This document shows positions 18,988 through 27,056 of a stretch of 64,000 bases of DNA, piece by piece. The stretch is taken from positions 1 through 64,000 of the forward strand of contig NZ_CP050451.1 of NCBI RefSeq assembly GCF_014171595.1, written 5' to 3'. The stretch is from Massilia sp. Se16.2.3. Its GTDB lineage: Bacteria; Pseudomonadota; Gammaproteobacteria; Burkholderiales; Burkholderiaceae_D. Under the pieces are notes generated by a model, which had not been told where the DNA came from, ran no database searches, and saw nothing but the letters and a program-made list of their open reading frames with translations. A program made the position numbers and the translations under genes. Numbering within the stretch: position 1 is the stretch's first letter; each line of letters opens with the position of its first letter.

Positions 18988-19891
18988 TTAACCCCGTGGA
19001 TGGTGGCGCGCATGCAGGTGCTTCAGGCGCTCGCGCGCAACATGGGTGTAGATCTGTGTGGTCGAAATGTCCGAATGGCCCAGCAGTAATTGCACCACGC
19101 GCAGGTCGGCGCCATGGTTCAGCAGGTGGGTGGCGAATGCATGGCGCAGCGTGTGCGGCGACAGCGGCGCCTTGATGCCCGCCTTCAATGCATGCTTCTT
19201 GATCAGGATCCAGAACATCTGGCGCGTCATCGGCCCGCCCCTGCCGGTCACGAACAGGGCGTCGTCGACCTGGCCGTTCAGGATGATGCCGCGCGCATCC
19301 TTCAGGTAGCGCTCGATCCAGGTGCGCGCCTCTTCGCCGAAGGGTACCAGGCGCGTCTTCGCCCCCTTGCCGGTAATGCGCAGCACGCCATCGTTCAGGC
19401 TGAGTTCGACCACTTTCAAGGCCACCAGTTCCGATACGCGCAAGCCGCTCGCGTACATCAGTTCGAGCATGGTGCGCTCGCGCAGGCCGAGCGGGGTCGA
19501 CACGTCGGGCGCCGCCAGCAGCGCCTCGACCTGGGACTCGCTGAGCGTGTGCACGAAGCGGGTCTGGCTGGCGCGCGCTGGCCATGTTCAGGCAGGGGTC
19601 TTCGGCCACCTGGCCGCGCCGCAGCGCCAGCTGGTAGAAGCGCTTTAGCACCGACAGCCGCCGGTTCGCCGTGCTCGGCTTGGTGTCAGGGTGGCGTTCG
19701 GCGAAATAGGCGGCCAGGTCCGGTGCGGCGGCCGCCAGCAGGCCGCGTCCGGGACGCTTGCTTTCCAGCCAGCCGGCGAACAGGCGCAGGTCGCGGCGGT
19801 AGGCGTCGAGCGAGTTCTTCGCCAGGCCCTGCTCGAGCCATAGCGTGTCGCAGAACTCGTCGATCAATCCCAGATCGACTGCTGCTGCCAT
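18988..19891 (-). CDS. xerD: Site-specific tyrosine recombinase XerD; one frame break
   Basis: This protein has about 300 residues. The N-terminal SAM-like DNA-binding domain ([26 protein letters not shown]) is followed by the catalytic domain with the RHRHY set: Arg in [41 protein letters not shown] with the nucleophilic Tyr. It acts with XerC at dif to resolve chromosome dimers. The halves are in different frames; one extra base near 19566-19571 accounts for it (join [18 protein letters not shown]). The gene start overlaps the 3' end of ogt by 28 bases. XerD is highly conserved and generally needed, so an error in the sequence is likelier than inactivation. Confidence 0.9.
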
Positions 19892-20389
19892 GGGGATGCG
19901 GTGGCGCCTTCGTGACGCAGCAGCCAGCGCTTGACCGACAGGTGAAAACCGTTCTCGTCGTCGTTGCTGGCAAAGCCGCCCAGTCCCGCGGCCGCCGTCA
20001 CGCGGTGGCAGGGGGATGACGAGCGGGAACCAGTTGGCGCCGCAGGCCTGGCCGACCGCGCGTGGGGCCGAGCCAATTTCCTTGGCGATGTTGCCGTAGG
20101 TGCGAACGGTACCGCGCGGGATCGCGCTGATCGCGTCCCCACGCGTTTCTGGAAGGCGCTGCCGGCCTCGAACAGCGGCAGCTCGAAACGGAAGTCCGGG
20201 TCGCGCAGGTAGGCTTCGACCTGGCGCGCGGCCGCTTCCGCCGTCGCGTTCTCGGCTGACTTTTTCCTCGAAGCGCGGCTGCAGGTAGACCAGCTCGCGC
20301 AGCCGCTCGCCTTCGGTGCGGACGCCGATCGCGCCGAACGGGGCCGCCACGATGGCGGAAAACAGCTCGCTGCCTTGTTGTGTGCTCAT
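19864..20389 (-). CDS. ogt: Methylated-DNA-[protein]-cysteine S-methyltransferase (Ogt/MGMT type); three frame breaks
   Basis: This protein has about 175 residues. The start is MSTQQGSELFSAIVAAPFGA. The middle (FELPLFEAG, RGTVRTYGNIAKEIGSAPRA, VGQACGANWFPLVIPCHRV) includes the alkyl-acceptor PCHRV motif, and the end (GLGGFASNDDENGFHLSVKRWLL) matches the MGMT C-terminus. It removes alkyl groups from O6-alkylguanine by suicide transfer to the Cys. Breaks lie at the T5 run 20261-20265 (extra), the C4 run 20137-20140 (missing) and the G5 run 20011-20015 (extra). The 3' end overlaps xerD, suggesting co-transcription. Confidence 0.83.
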
Positions 20390-20617
20390 CCCCGCAGTTT
20401 ACTCCTCGCGCGCGGCCTCCACCACCACTTTTTCGCCTGAGCAATTACTCTTCCGTGGCGGCTGTGTCGCGCAAAAACGTCTATGCTGTGGGCGAGTACG
20501 CCTGAAAACGGTATCGGGACAAGGCGCATGCGTGCGCACGCTTGCACAGGGTCTGCAAGCGCAGCGCCGCATGCCGCCGCCGCGATCGGTCAGGCGCTCC
20601 ATACCGGAGCCGACCCT

Positions 20618-23514
20618 ATGCCGCGTGTCACCCGCATTCTGGCTTTCCTGTTCCTGCTGGGCTGCCTGGCCCAGGCCGGCGCGCAGCCGCGCACGGCGCT
20701 GCGGGTCGGCATCCATTCGAACGCCCCCCAAGGTATTCATGGGCGAAGATGGCCAGGCTTCCGGCATCCTGGTCGACCTGCTGCGCGACCTCGCCAGCGC
20801 CGAACACTGGACGCTCGAGTTCGTGCCCTGCGAATGGACGGCCTGCCTCGACGCCCCTCGCTGCGGGGCGCATCGACCTGTTGCCCGACGTCGCCTGGTC
20901 CGAAGAGCGGGCGCAGCGCTTCGCCTTCCACCGCGTGCCGGCGCTGCACAGCTGGTCGCAGGTGTATGCGCGCCGGGGCAGCGGCATCCGTTCCCTGCCC
21001 GACCTGAAGGGGCGCCGCATCGCCGTGCTGGCCGGCTCGGTCCAGGCCCACAACCTGCCCGCGCTGCTGGCCAGCTACGGCGCCGGCGCGGTCCTGCTGC
21101 CCGCCGCCTCGCTGGAAGGCGCGTTCGACATGGTCGAAGCGGGCGATGCCGACGCGGTCGCCGCCAACCACTTCTTCGGCGAGATCGAGGCCAAGGCGCA
21201 CCGCTTCGAGGCCACGCCGGTCGTGTTCCAGCCGGCGCGGCTGTTCTATGCCGCTACCCCGGGACGCCATGCGGCCGTACTCGAGGCCATCGACCGCCAC
21301 CTCGAGACCTGGACCCAGGACCCGCATTCCGCCTACTTCGCCACCCTGCGGCGCTGGCAGGCCGCCGGCGAACCGGGCGCCATGCCGCCGCTCTTGTGGT
21401 GGGTGCTGGCGGCCACGGTGGGCCTGCTGTTGTCGGCCCTGGCCGTGGCCAGCTGGCTGCGCACCGAGGTTGCCGTGCGCACGCGCGAACTGCGCGAGAA
21501 CGAGCAGAAGCTCACCACCATCCTCGACAGCGTCGATAGCCTCATCTACATCAAGGACCGGGATTCGCGTTACCAGTACGTGAACGGCGCCGTATGCCGC
21601 CTGCTGAACCGCCCGGCGCGCTGCATCATCGGCCAGGGTGACGACACCCTGTTCGGGCCGGAAATGGCACGCATGACGCGCGCCGGCGACCTGGCCGTGT
21701 TCGAGGAGCACCAGCGCTTCGTCTCGGAAGAACGCATCGGCGACGGGATCTACCACACCACCAAGCTTCCGCTGGTACGCGGCGAAGAGGTGTATGGCCT
21801 GTGCGGCATCACCACCAACATCACCCCCAGCAAGCAGGCCGAGGAATCGCTGCGCATCGCCGCCATCGTGTTCCAGTCGGGCGAAGGCATGTGCGTGCTG
21901 GGGCCGGACGCGCTGATCGTCGAGGCCAACGAGGCCTTTGGCCGCCTGCACGGCTGCCCGCCGCAGGAGCTTGCCGGCACGCCCCTCCCCGCCTTTTCGC
22001 TGGCCCAGGAGGGCGAGGACTACCGCGAACGCATGTGGGATGCCGTGCGCGCCGACCGCAGCTGGCAGGGTGAGGTCTGGACGCGGCGCCGCAACGGCGA
22101 GGCCTATCCGGCCTGGCTGACGGTGAGTGCGGTGCGCGACGCCGCCGGGGTGCTGACCAACTTCGTCTGCACCCAGTCCGACATCAGCGCGCAGAAGCAG
22201 GCCGACGAGCAGATCGTCCAGCTGGCCTACTTCGATCCGCTCACCAGCCTGCCGAACCGGCGCCTGCTCTACGAGCGCCTGGGCCACTGCCTGCGCCAGC
22301 ACGGGCGCAACGGGCGCGTCGGCGCCCTGCTCTTCCTCGACATGGACAATTTCAAGGACCTCAACGACAGCCGCGGCCATGTCGTTGGCGACCATTTGCT
22401 GCAGCAGGTGGCCGCGCGCCTGCAGACCTGCGCGCGCGAGAGCGATACCGTGGCGCGCCTGGGCGGAGACGAATTCGTGATCCTGCTCGAAGCGGTGGGC
22501 GCCGATGACGCGGAAGCGCAGCGCCACGCCGAAACGGTCGGCGAAAAAATCCTGGCCGCGCTGCGCGAGCCTTTCGAGGTAGCCGGCGCCATCTACCATG
22601 CCACCTGCAGCATCGGCATCACCCTGTGCAGCGGCCAGGAGCAGCAGCTGGACGACCTGATGCGCCGCGGCGACCTGGCGATGTACGAAGCCAAGCGCCA
22701 TGGCCGCAATACGCTGCGCCTGTTCGAGCCGTCGATGGAGCTGGAAGTCACCTACCGCACCGTGGTCGAATCCGAGCTGCGTGCCGCCCTGCTCGGTTCC
22801 CAGTTCGTGCTGCACTACCGGGGCCAGGTCGACGGCCGCGGCACGCTCACGGGGGCCGAGGCGCTGGTGCGCTGGCAGCATCCGCAGCGTGGGCTGGTCG
22901 GCCCGGCCGGCTTCATTGCGATTGCCGAAACTTCCGGCCTGATCCTGCCGCTGGGCCGCTGGGTGCTGCGCACCGCCTGCCAGCAACTGGCGCTGTGGGC
23001 CGCCGCGCCCGCCACCGCCCACCTCACCCTGGCCGTGAACGTCAGCGTGCGCCAGTTCCTGCAGCCCGATTTCGTGGCCGAGACCCTGGCCATCCTGCAC
23101 GAGAGCGGCGCCGACCCGGCGCGCCTGAAGCTCGAGCTGACGGAGACCCTGATGATCGAAGGCGTCGAGGAAACCATCGGCAAAATGCGCGCCCTGCGCG
23201 AGCACGGCATCCGCTTCTCGCTCGACGACTTCGGCACCGGCTACTCCTCGCTCAGCTACCTCAAGCGCCTGCCGCTCGACCAGCTGAAAATCGACCAGAG
23301 CTTCGTACGCGACGTGCTGGACGACCCGAACGACGCCTCGATCGCGCGCAGCGTGGTGGCGCTGGGCAAATCGCTGGGGTTGGGGATCATTGCGGAAGGG
23401 GTGGAAACCGAGGCCCAGCGCTCCTTCCTGGCAGGGATCGGCTGCGACAACTGGCAGGGGTATCTGTTCAGCCGGCCGGTGGATGCCAGGACGCTGGAGG
23501 AATTGGCGGCGTGA
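20618..23514 (+). CDS. Sensory GGDEF-EAL protein with periplasmic solute-binding domain; two frame breaks near the N-terminus
   Basis: This protein has about 965 residues. Order of domains: signal peptide (VTRILAFLFLLGCLAQAGAQ); SBP_bac_3-like sensor (RVGIHSNAPPKVFMGEDG, AAGRIDLLPDVAWSEERA, LKGRRIAVLAGS); a membrane helix (PPLLWWVLAATVGLLLSALA); two PAS domains; GGDEF (motif intact at 22462-22476); EAL (motif intact at 22858-22866, with DDFGTGYSSLSYL and EGVETEA also present). Both cyclic-di-GMP synthesis and hydrolysis residues are retained, so it is potentially bifunctional. Breaks are single extra bases at the C6 run 20724-20729 and C4 run 20854-20857. The periplasmic domain implies regulation by an extracellular small molecule, perhaps an amino acid; this is inferred. 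Confidence 0.9.
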
Positions 23515-23520
23515 GAATTT

Positions 23521-23662
23521 CGTAGGGTGGGCACTCGTGCCCACGCGGTCTCACCGCATGCACGGACGCGGCATCACACCCAGCGATGGGTACATATACC
23601 GCCGCGGGCGAGAGTGCGGCAATCATCCGCACGACCGCGTGGGCACAAGTGCCCACCCTACG
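23521..23662. repeat. Dispersed inverted-repeat pair R5
   Basis: CGTAGGGTGGGCACTCGTGC...ACGCGGTC at 23521-23549 and the inverse GACCGCGTGGGCACAAGTGC...CCCTACG at 23633-23662 form a REPIN-like pair about 85 bases apart. It begins 6 bases after the GGDEF-EAL stop. Confidence 0.87.
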
Positions 23663-23692
23663 TTGAGCCAGCGTCAATACAAATCGCACACG

Positions 23693-23719
23693 CAAAAAAA
23701 AGCGCACCGTAAGTGCGCT
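23693..23719 (-). terminator. Rho-independent terminator, minus strand
   Basis: On the minus strand the 7-bp stem AGCGCAC/GTGCGCT (23713-23719 with 23701-23707, 5-base loop) is followed directly by eight T (23694-23701). It is oriented to end transcription of the dct operon, whose last stop is 218 bases upstream at 23937. The 217 bases in between hold nothing recognisable. Confidence 0.75.
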
Positions 23720-23936
23720 CTTGAATCATGGTCACGTCCCGGCCGCTAGGCGTACCCGCAGGCTCTGTCGAACGTGTGTCTCCTCACATGATCTCCGGTA
23801 TGGACTACCGTTTTTTTCTCTGCCCTCCCCAAGACGCGATGTCCGGGCGCCGTGCACCGTATGGGTGCCGACAGCGCTCCATCATAACGCAACTGTGACT
23901 TCAAAAGAATAGATTTTTATATACGTTTTTCGAAAA

Positions 23937-25217
23937 TCAATTGTAGATGAGGTTAGGCAGCCACAGCGAAATCGCCGGTACATAGGTCACCAGCAGCAGG
24001 AAACCGAGCATCGTCAGCAGCCACGGCATCACCGCCACCGTCAGCTCGGAAATGCCCATCTTCGTGATGCCGGACGCCACGTACAGGTTCAGTCCCACCG
24101 GCGGATGGCACATGCCCACTTCCATGTTCACCACGATCAGGATGCCGAAGTGGATCGGGTCGATCCCCAGCTTCATTGCCACCGGGAACAGGATCGGCGC
24201 CATGATCAGCACGATCGACGAAGGCTCCATCACGTTACCCGCCAGCAAGAGCAAGATGTTCACCACCAGCAGGAAGCCGATCACGCCCAGGCCCTGGTCG
24301 GTCAGCCAGCCGGCCATCTGCTGCGGGATGTTTTCGCTCGTCATCAGGAACGAGAACAGCACGGCGTTCGTGATGATGTACAGCAGCATGGCCGACAGCG
24401 CGGCCGAGTCCAGCAGCACCTTGCCGACCTGGGCCAGGCGCAAGTCCTTGTAGACGAAGACGGCGATGATGAAGGCGTACACGGCGGCGATCGCTGCCGC
24501 TTCCGTCGGCGTGAAGATGCCGGAATAGATCCCGCCCATCACGATCACGATCAGGAACAGGCCCCAGGCGCTGCGGCGAAAGGCGGTCCAGCGCTCGCCC
24601 CAGGTGGCGCGGTTCATGCGCGGGTAGCCGCGCTTTTTCGCGATGACCCAGGTCGTCAGGCCCAGCAGGAAAGCCAGCATCAGGCCCGGCACCACGCCGG
24701 CCATGAACAGCTGGCCGACCGAGGTGTTGGTCGTCACCGAATACATCACCATCACGATCGAAGGCGGAATCAGGATGCCGAGCGCGCCCGAAGTGGTAAT
24801 CACCCCGGCGCCGAAGCGTTTCGGGTAGCCCTGCTTGACCATCGCCGGCAGGATGATGGAACCGATCGCGACCACCGTGGCCGGGCTCGAACCCGACACC
24901 GCCGCAAACAGCGCGCAGGCGACGACGCCGGCCAGCGCCAGGCCGCCATGCCAGTGGCCGACCATCGAGGTGGCGAAGCGGATCATGCGCCGCGCCACCC
25001 CGCCGTGGGTCAGGAAGTTACCGGCCAGGATGAAGAACGGGATCGCCATGATCTCGAACTTCTCGATGCCGGTGAAGAGCTTCAGGGCCACCGATTCGAT
25101 CGGCACCGTCGTCATGGTGAACAGGAAGGCGAGCACCGTGAGGCCGAGCGAGATCGAGATCGGCATCCCGGTCAGCATCAACAGCAGCAGCAGGATGAAA
25201 ATGATGGCCGCGTTCAT
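23937..25217 (-). CDS. dctM: TRAP transporter large permease DctM
   Basis: This is a 426-residue polytopic protein with about 12 hydrophobic segments. It is the sodium-coupled transport channel of a tripartite ATP-independent periplasmic transporter. Typical DctM motifs are IMAIPFFILAGNFLTHGGVA, AAVSGSSPATVVAIGSIILP, ALGILIPPSIVMVMYSVTTN and IHFGILIVVNMEVGMCHPPV. The start overlaps the dctQ stop by four bases (ATGA), indicating translational coupling. With DctP and DctQ it imports C4-dicarboxylates or a related organic acid at the inner membrane; the substrate is inferred from the linked DctS/DctR-like regulators. Confidence 0.94.
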   Translation of the reverse strand: MNAAIIFILLLLLMLTGMPISISLGLTVLAFLFTMTTVPIESVALKLFTGIEKFEIMAIPFFILAGNFLTHGGVARRMIRFATSMVGHWHGGLALAGVVACALFAAVSGSSPATVVAIGSIILPAMVKQGYPKRFGAGVITTSGALGILIPPSIVMVMYSVTTNTSVGQLFMAGVVPGLMLAFLLGLTTWVIAKKRGYPRMNRATWGERWTAFRRSAWGLFLIVIVMGGIYSGIFTPTEAAAIAAVYAFIIAVFVYKDLRLAQVGKVLLDSAALSAMLLYIITNAVLFSFLMTSENIPQQMAGWLTDQGLGVIGFLLVVNILLLLAGNVMEPSSIVLIMAPILFPVAMKLGIDPIHFGILIVVNMEVGMCHPPVGLNLYVASGITKMGISELTVAVMPWLLTMLGFLLLVTYVPAISLWLPNLIYN

Positions 25218-25792
25218 ACGACACCTTTCGAAATCGGCAGGTCGTCGTCATCGAGGCCGCCCAGGCCTTCGACGTGACCATGGTCATGGTGCGGCACTTC
25301 GCCGGTGCGCAGGAAGCCCACCGTTACCTGCAGGAAGCGGAAGCACATCAGGTAGGAGCCGAGCGGGACGGCCAGGTAGATGATCCACATCGGCCATTCG
25401 AGGTCGGCCGAGGTCTGGTCGGTCTCGGACATGTGCCAGACGAAGTTGGCGCCGAGGGTGCCGACGATGCCGGTAAACAGCGCGCCAGCGAGCAGGCCGA
25501 GCACGATGAACTTGGCGCGCCAGCGCTCGTTCAGGCGGTTGACCAGCACGTCGACGCCGACGTGGATGCCGGTGCGCACGCCATAGGCTGCGCCGAATTT
25601 CGCCATCCACACGAACATGTAGATGCACAGTTCCTGGGCCCAGCTGGTATTGATCTGGATGAGAAAGTCCTGCATCGCCGGGATCGGCACGCCGGACAGG
25701 TAGCGGTGCACCACCGCGATGAAGATGACGATCGTTGCCGCCGCCATCAGGGTCGCGATGATCCACTCTTCGAGTCGATCGAGGTATTTCAT
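25214..25792 (-). CDS. dctQ: TRAP transporter small permease DctQ
   Basis: This 192-residue protein has four predicted membrane helices and starts MKYLDRLEEWIIATLMAAAT. The family signature is visible in WAQELCIYMFVWMAKFGAAY followed by GVRTGIHVGVDVL. The C-terminus has a His/Asp-rich cytosolic tail (HHDHGHVEGLGGLDDDD), an unusual local composition. DctQ bridges the binding protein and DctM. The start at 25792 was chosen because the open frame upstream has no family similarity and this ATG begins the first helix. It lies 115 bases after the dctP stop, with a hairpin in the gap. Confidence 0.92.
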   Translation of the reverse strand: MKYLDRLEEWIIATLMAAATIVIFIAVVHRYLSGVPIPAMQDFLIQINTSWAQELCIYMFVWMAKFGAAYGVRTGIHVGVDVLVNRLNERWRAKFIVLGLLAGALFTGIVGTLGANFVWHMSETDQTSADLEWPMWIIYLAVPLGSYLMCFRFLQVTVGFLRTGEVPHHDHGHVEGLGGLDDDDLPISKGVV

Positions 25793-25855
25793 GGTGTCTT
25801 TCGGATGGGATGGGCAGGCCGCGCGGGCGCGGGCCGCCTGCGCTGCGAGCATGGC

Positions 25856-25887
25856 GGCGCCGCGATCCCGCCGGGAGCCGCGGCGCC
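25856..25887 (-). other. Intercistronic hairpin between dctP and dctQ
   Basis: GGCGCCGCG (25856-25864) and CGCGGCGCC (25879-25887) are perfect 9-base inverted arms, with an inner TCCC/GGGA pairing. There is no T-run. Such stems after a binding-protein gene commonly stabilise the upstream message or partly terminate, so that the binding protein is made in excess over the membrane subunits; that role here is inferred. Confidence 0.6.
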
Positions 25888-25907
25888 TGCCTGCTTGATG
25901 GTACCGC

Positions 25908-26900
25908 TTACTTCTTCGCCGTCTCGCGGCTGATCGCCTGCACCAGGTCCTTGCCGATGCGGCTTTCCATCTGCTTGTGCACCGGCAGCAGGGCATTGCG
26001 CCACTGTGCCTGTTCGGCCGGGGTCGGGTTGTAGATCGTGGTCTTGCCGGCCTTGCGGATGGCTTCCATGGCCAGGTCGTTGTCGCGCTGGGCGATCGCT
26101 TTCTCGAAGGTGGTGGCATCGCGCATGGCCTGCTCGAGCTGGCCGCGGATGTCGGCCGGCAGGCCGTCCCAGAACTTCTTGTTGACGATGACGGCGTAGC
26201 CCAGGTAACCGTGGTTCGATACCGTCAGGTGCTTCTGCACCTCGTGCATCTTCTGGGTGTACATGTTCGACGGCGGGTTCTCGGTGCCGTCCACCACGCC
26301 GGTCTGCAGCGCCTGGTAGACCTCGGAGAAGGCCAGCACCTGCGGGTTGGCGCCGAGCGCACGCATCTGGGCGTCGAGCACCTTCGAGGACTGGATGCGC
26401 ATTTTCAGGCCGCGGAAATCGGCCGGGGTATGCAGCGGCTTGTTGGCCGACATGATCTTGAAGCCGTTATCCCAGTAAGCCAGCCCCGTGATGCCCTTCG
26501 GCTCCAGCTTTTTCAAGAGGCCCTTGCCGATCGGGCCTTCGGTAACCGAGTACAGCGCCGTCTTCGACGGGAAGATGTACGGCAGGTCGAAGGCTTCGAA
26601 TTCCTTCACGCCGAGCGGGCCGAATTTCGCCAGCGACGGCGCCAGCATCTGCACCGCGCCCAGCTGCAGCGCTTCGAGTTCTTCCTTGTCCTTGTAGAGC
26701 TGGCTGTTCGGATACACTTCGACCTTGACGCGGCCGTTCGTCAGCTTCTCGGCTTGCGCCTTGAAGCGCTCGGCGGCCTGGCCTTTCGGCGTATCGGTGG
26801 CCACCACGTGGCTGAACTTGATGACGATGGGTGCCTGGGCCCAGGCGGCGTTCATCGACATGGCCACGGCGAAAGCCGCGACGAGCGCTTTGATCTGCAT
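25908..26900 (-). CDS. dctP: TRAP transporter substrate-binding protein DctP
   Basis: This 330-residue periplasmic protein has a signal peptide (ALVAAFAVAMSMNAAWAQAP). The DctP fold is shown by VIKFSHVVATDTPKGQAAER, VYPNSQLYKDKEELEALQLG, the substrate-carboxylate-binding region GLKMRIQSSKVLDAQMRALG (the conserved Arg lies in KMRI), and EVYQALQTGVVDGTENPPSN. GGAGAC lies about 6 bases before the start. It is the first gene of dctPQM and is transcribed divergently from the sensor kinase at 27057, as in the Rhodobacter dctPQM/dctSR arrangement. Confidence 0.95.
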   Translation of the reverse strand: MQIKALVAAFAVAMSMNAAWAQAPIVIKFSHVVATDTPKGQAAERFKAQAEKLTNGRVKVEVYPNSQLYKDKEELEALQLGAVQMLAPSLAKFGPLGVKEFEAFDLPYIFPSKTALYSVTEGPIGKGLLKKLEPKGITGLAYWDNGFKIMSANKPLHTPADFRGLKMRIQSSKVLDAQMRALGANPQVLAFSEVYQALQTGVVDGTENPPSNMYTQKMHEVQKHLTVSNHGYLGYAVIVNKKFWDGLPADIRGQLEQAMRDATTFEKAIAQRDNDLAMEAIRKAGKTTIYNPTPAEQAQWRNALLPVHKQMESRIGKDLVQAISRETAKK

Positions 26901-27005
26901 GTTTTGTCTCCTTGACGTTATCGATCACGTTGAATCGCGTATTGTATTCGGCAGTGATGTATTTACCAACGCTGGCGAGTCTGCTTGCCCGCATTTCGCG
27001 TTGCA

Positions 27006-27023
27006 ATTGTGGAATTCCACAAT
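27006..27023. promoter_or_regulatory. Perfect 18-bp palindrome in the dctP/dctS divergent promoter region (candidate operator)
   Basis: ATTGTGGAATTCCACAAT is its own reverse complement; after a one-base mismatch on each side, TGC and GCA extend the symmetry to 26 bases (27002-27027). It lies 33 bases upstream of the kinase start and about 105 upstream of dctP, in a locally AT-richer gap of 156 bases. It is a good candidate binding site for the FixJ/DctR-type regulator encoded at 29067, or for a global regulator. No binding data can be inferred from sequence alone. Confidence 0.6.
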
Positions 27024-27056
27024 AGCATCAGCTTGAGAAACCATCCACGGTAGCGC

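Noticed and set aside
18988..19891. XerD-like recombinase considered as a mobile-element integrase
   Set aside because: Length, domain order and motif spacing match chromosomal XerD, and neighbours are ordinary housekeeping genes with no element boundaries.
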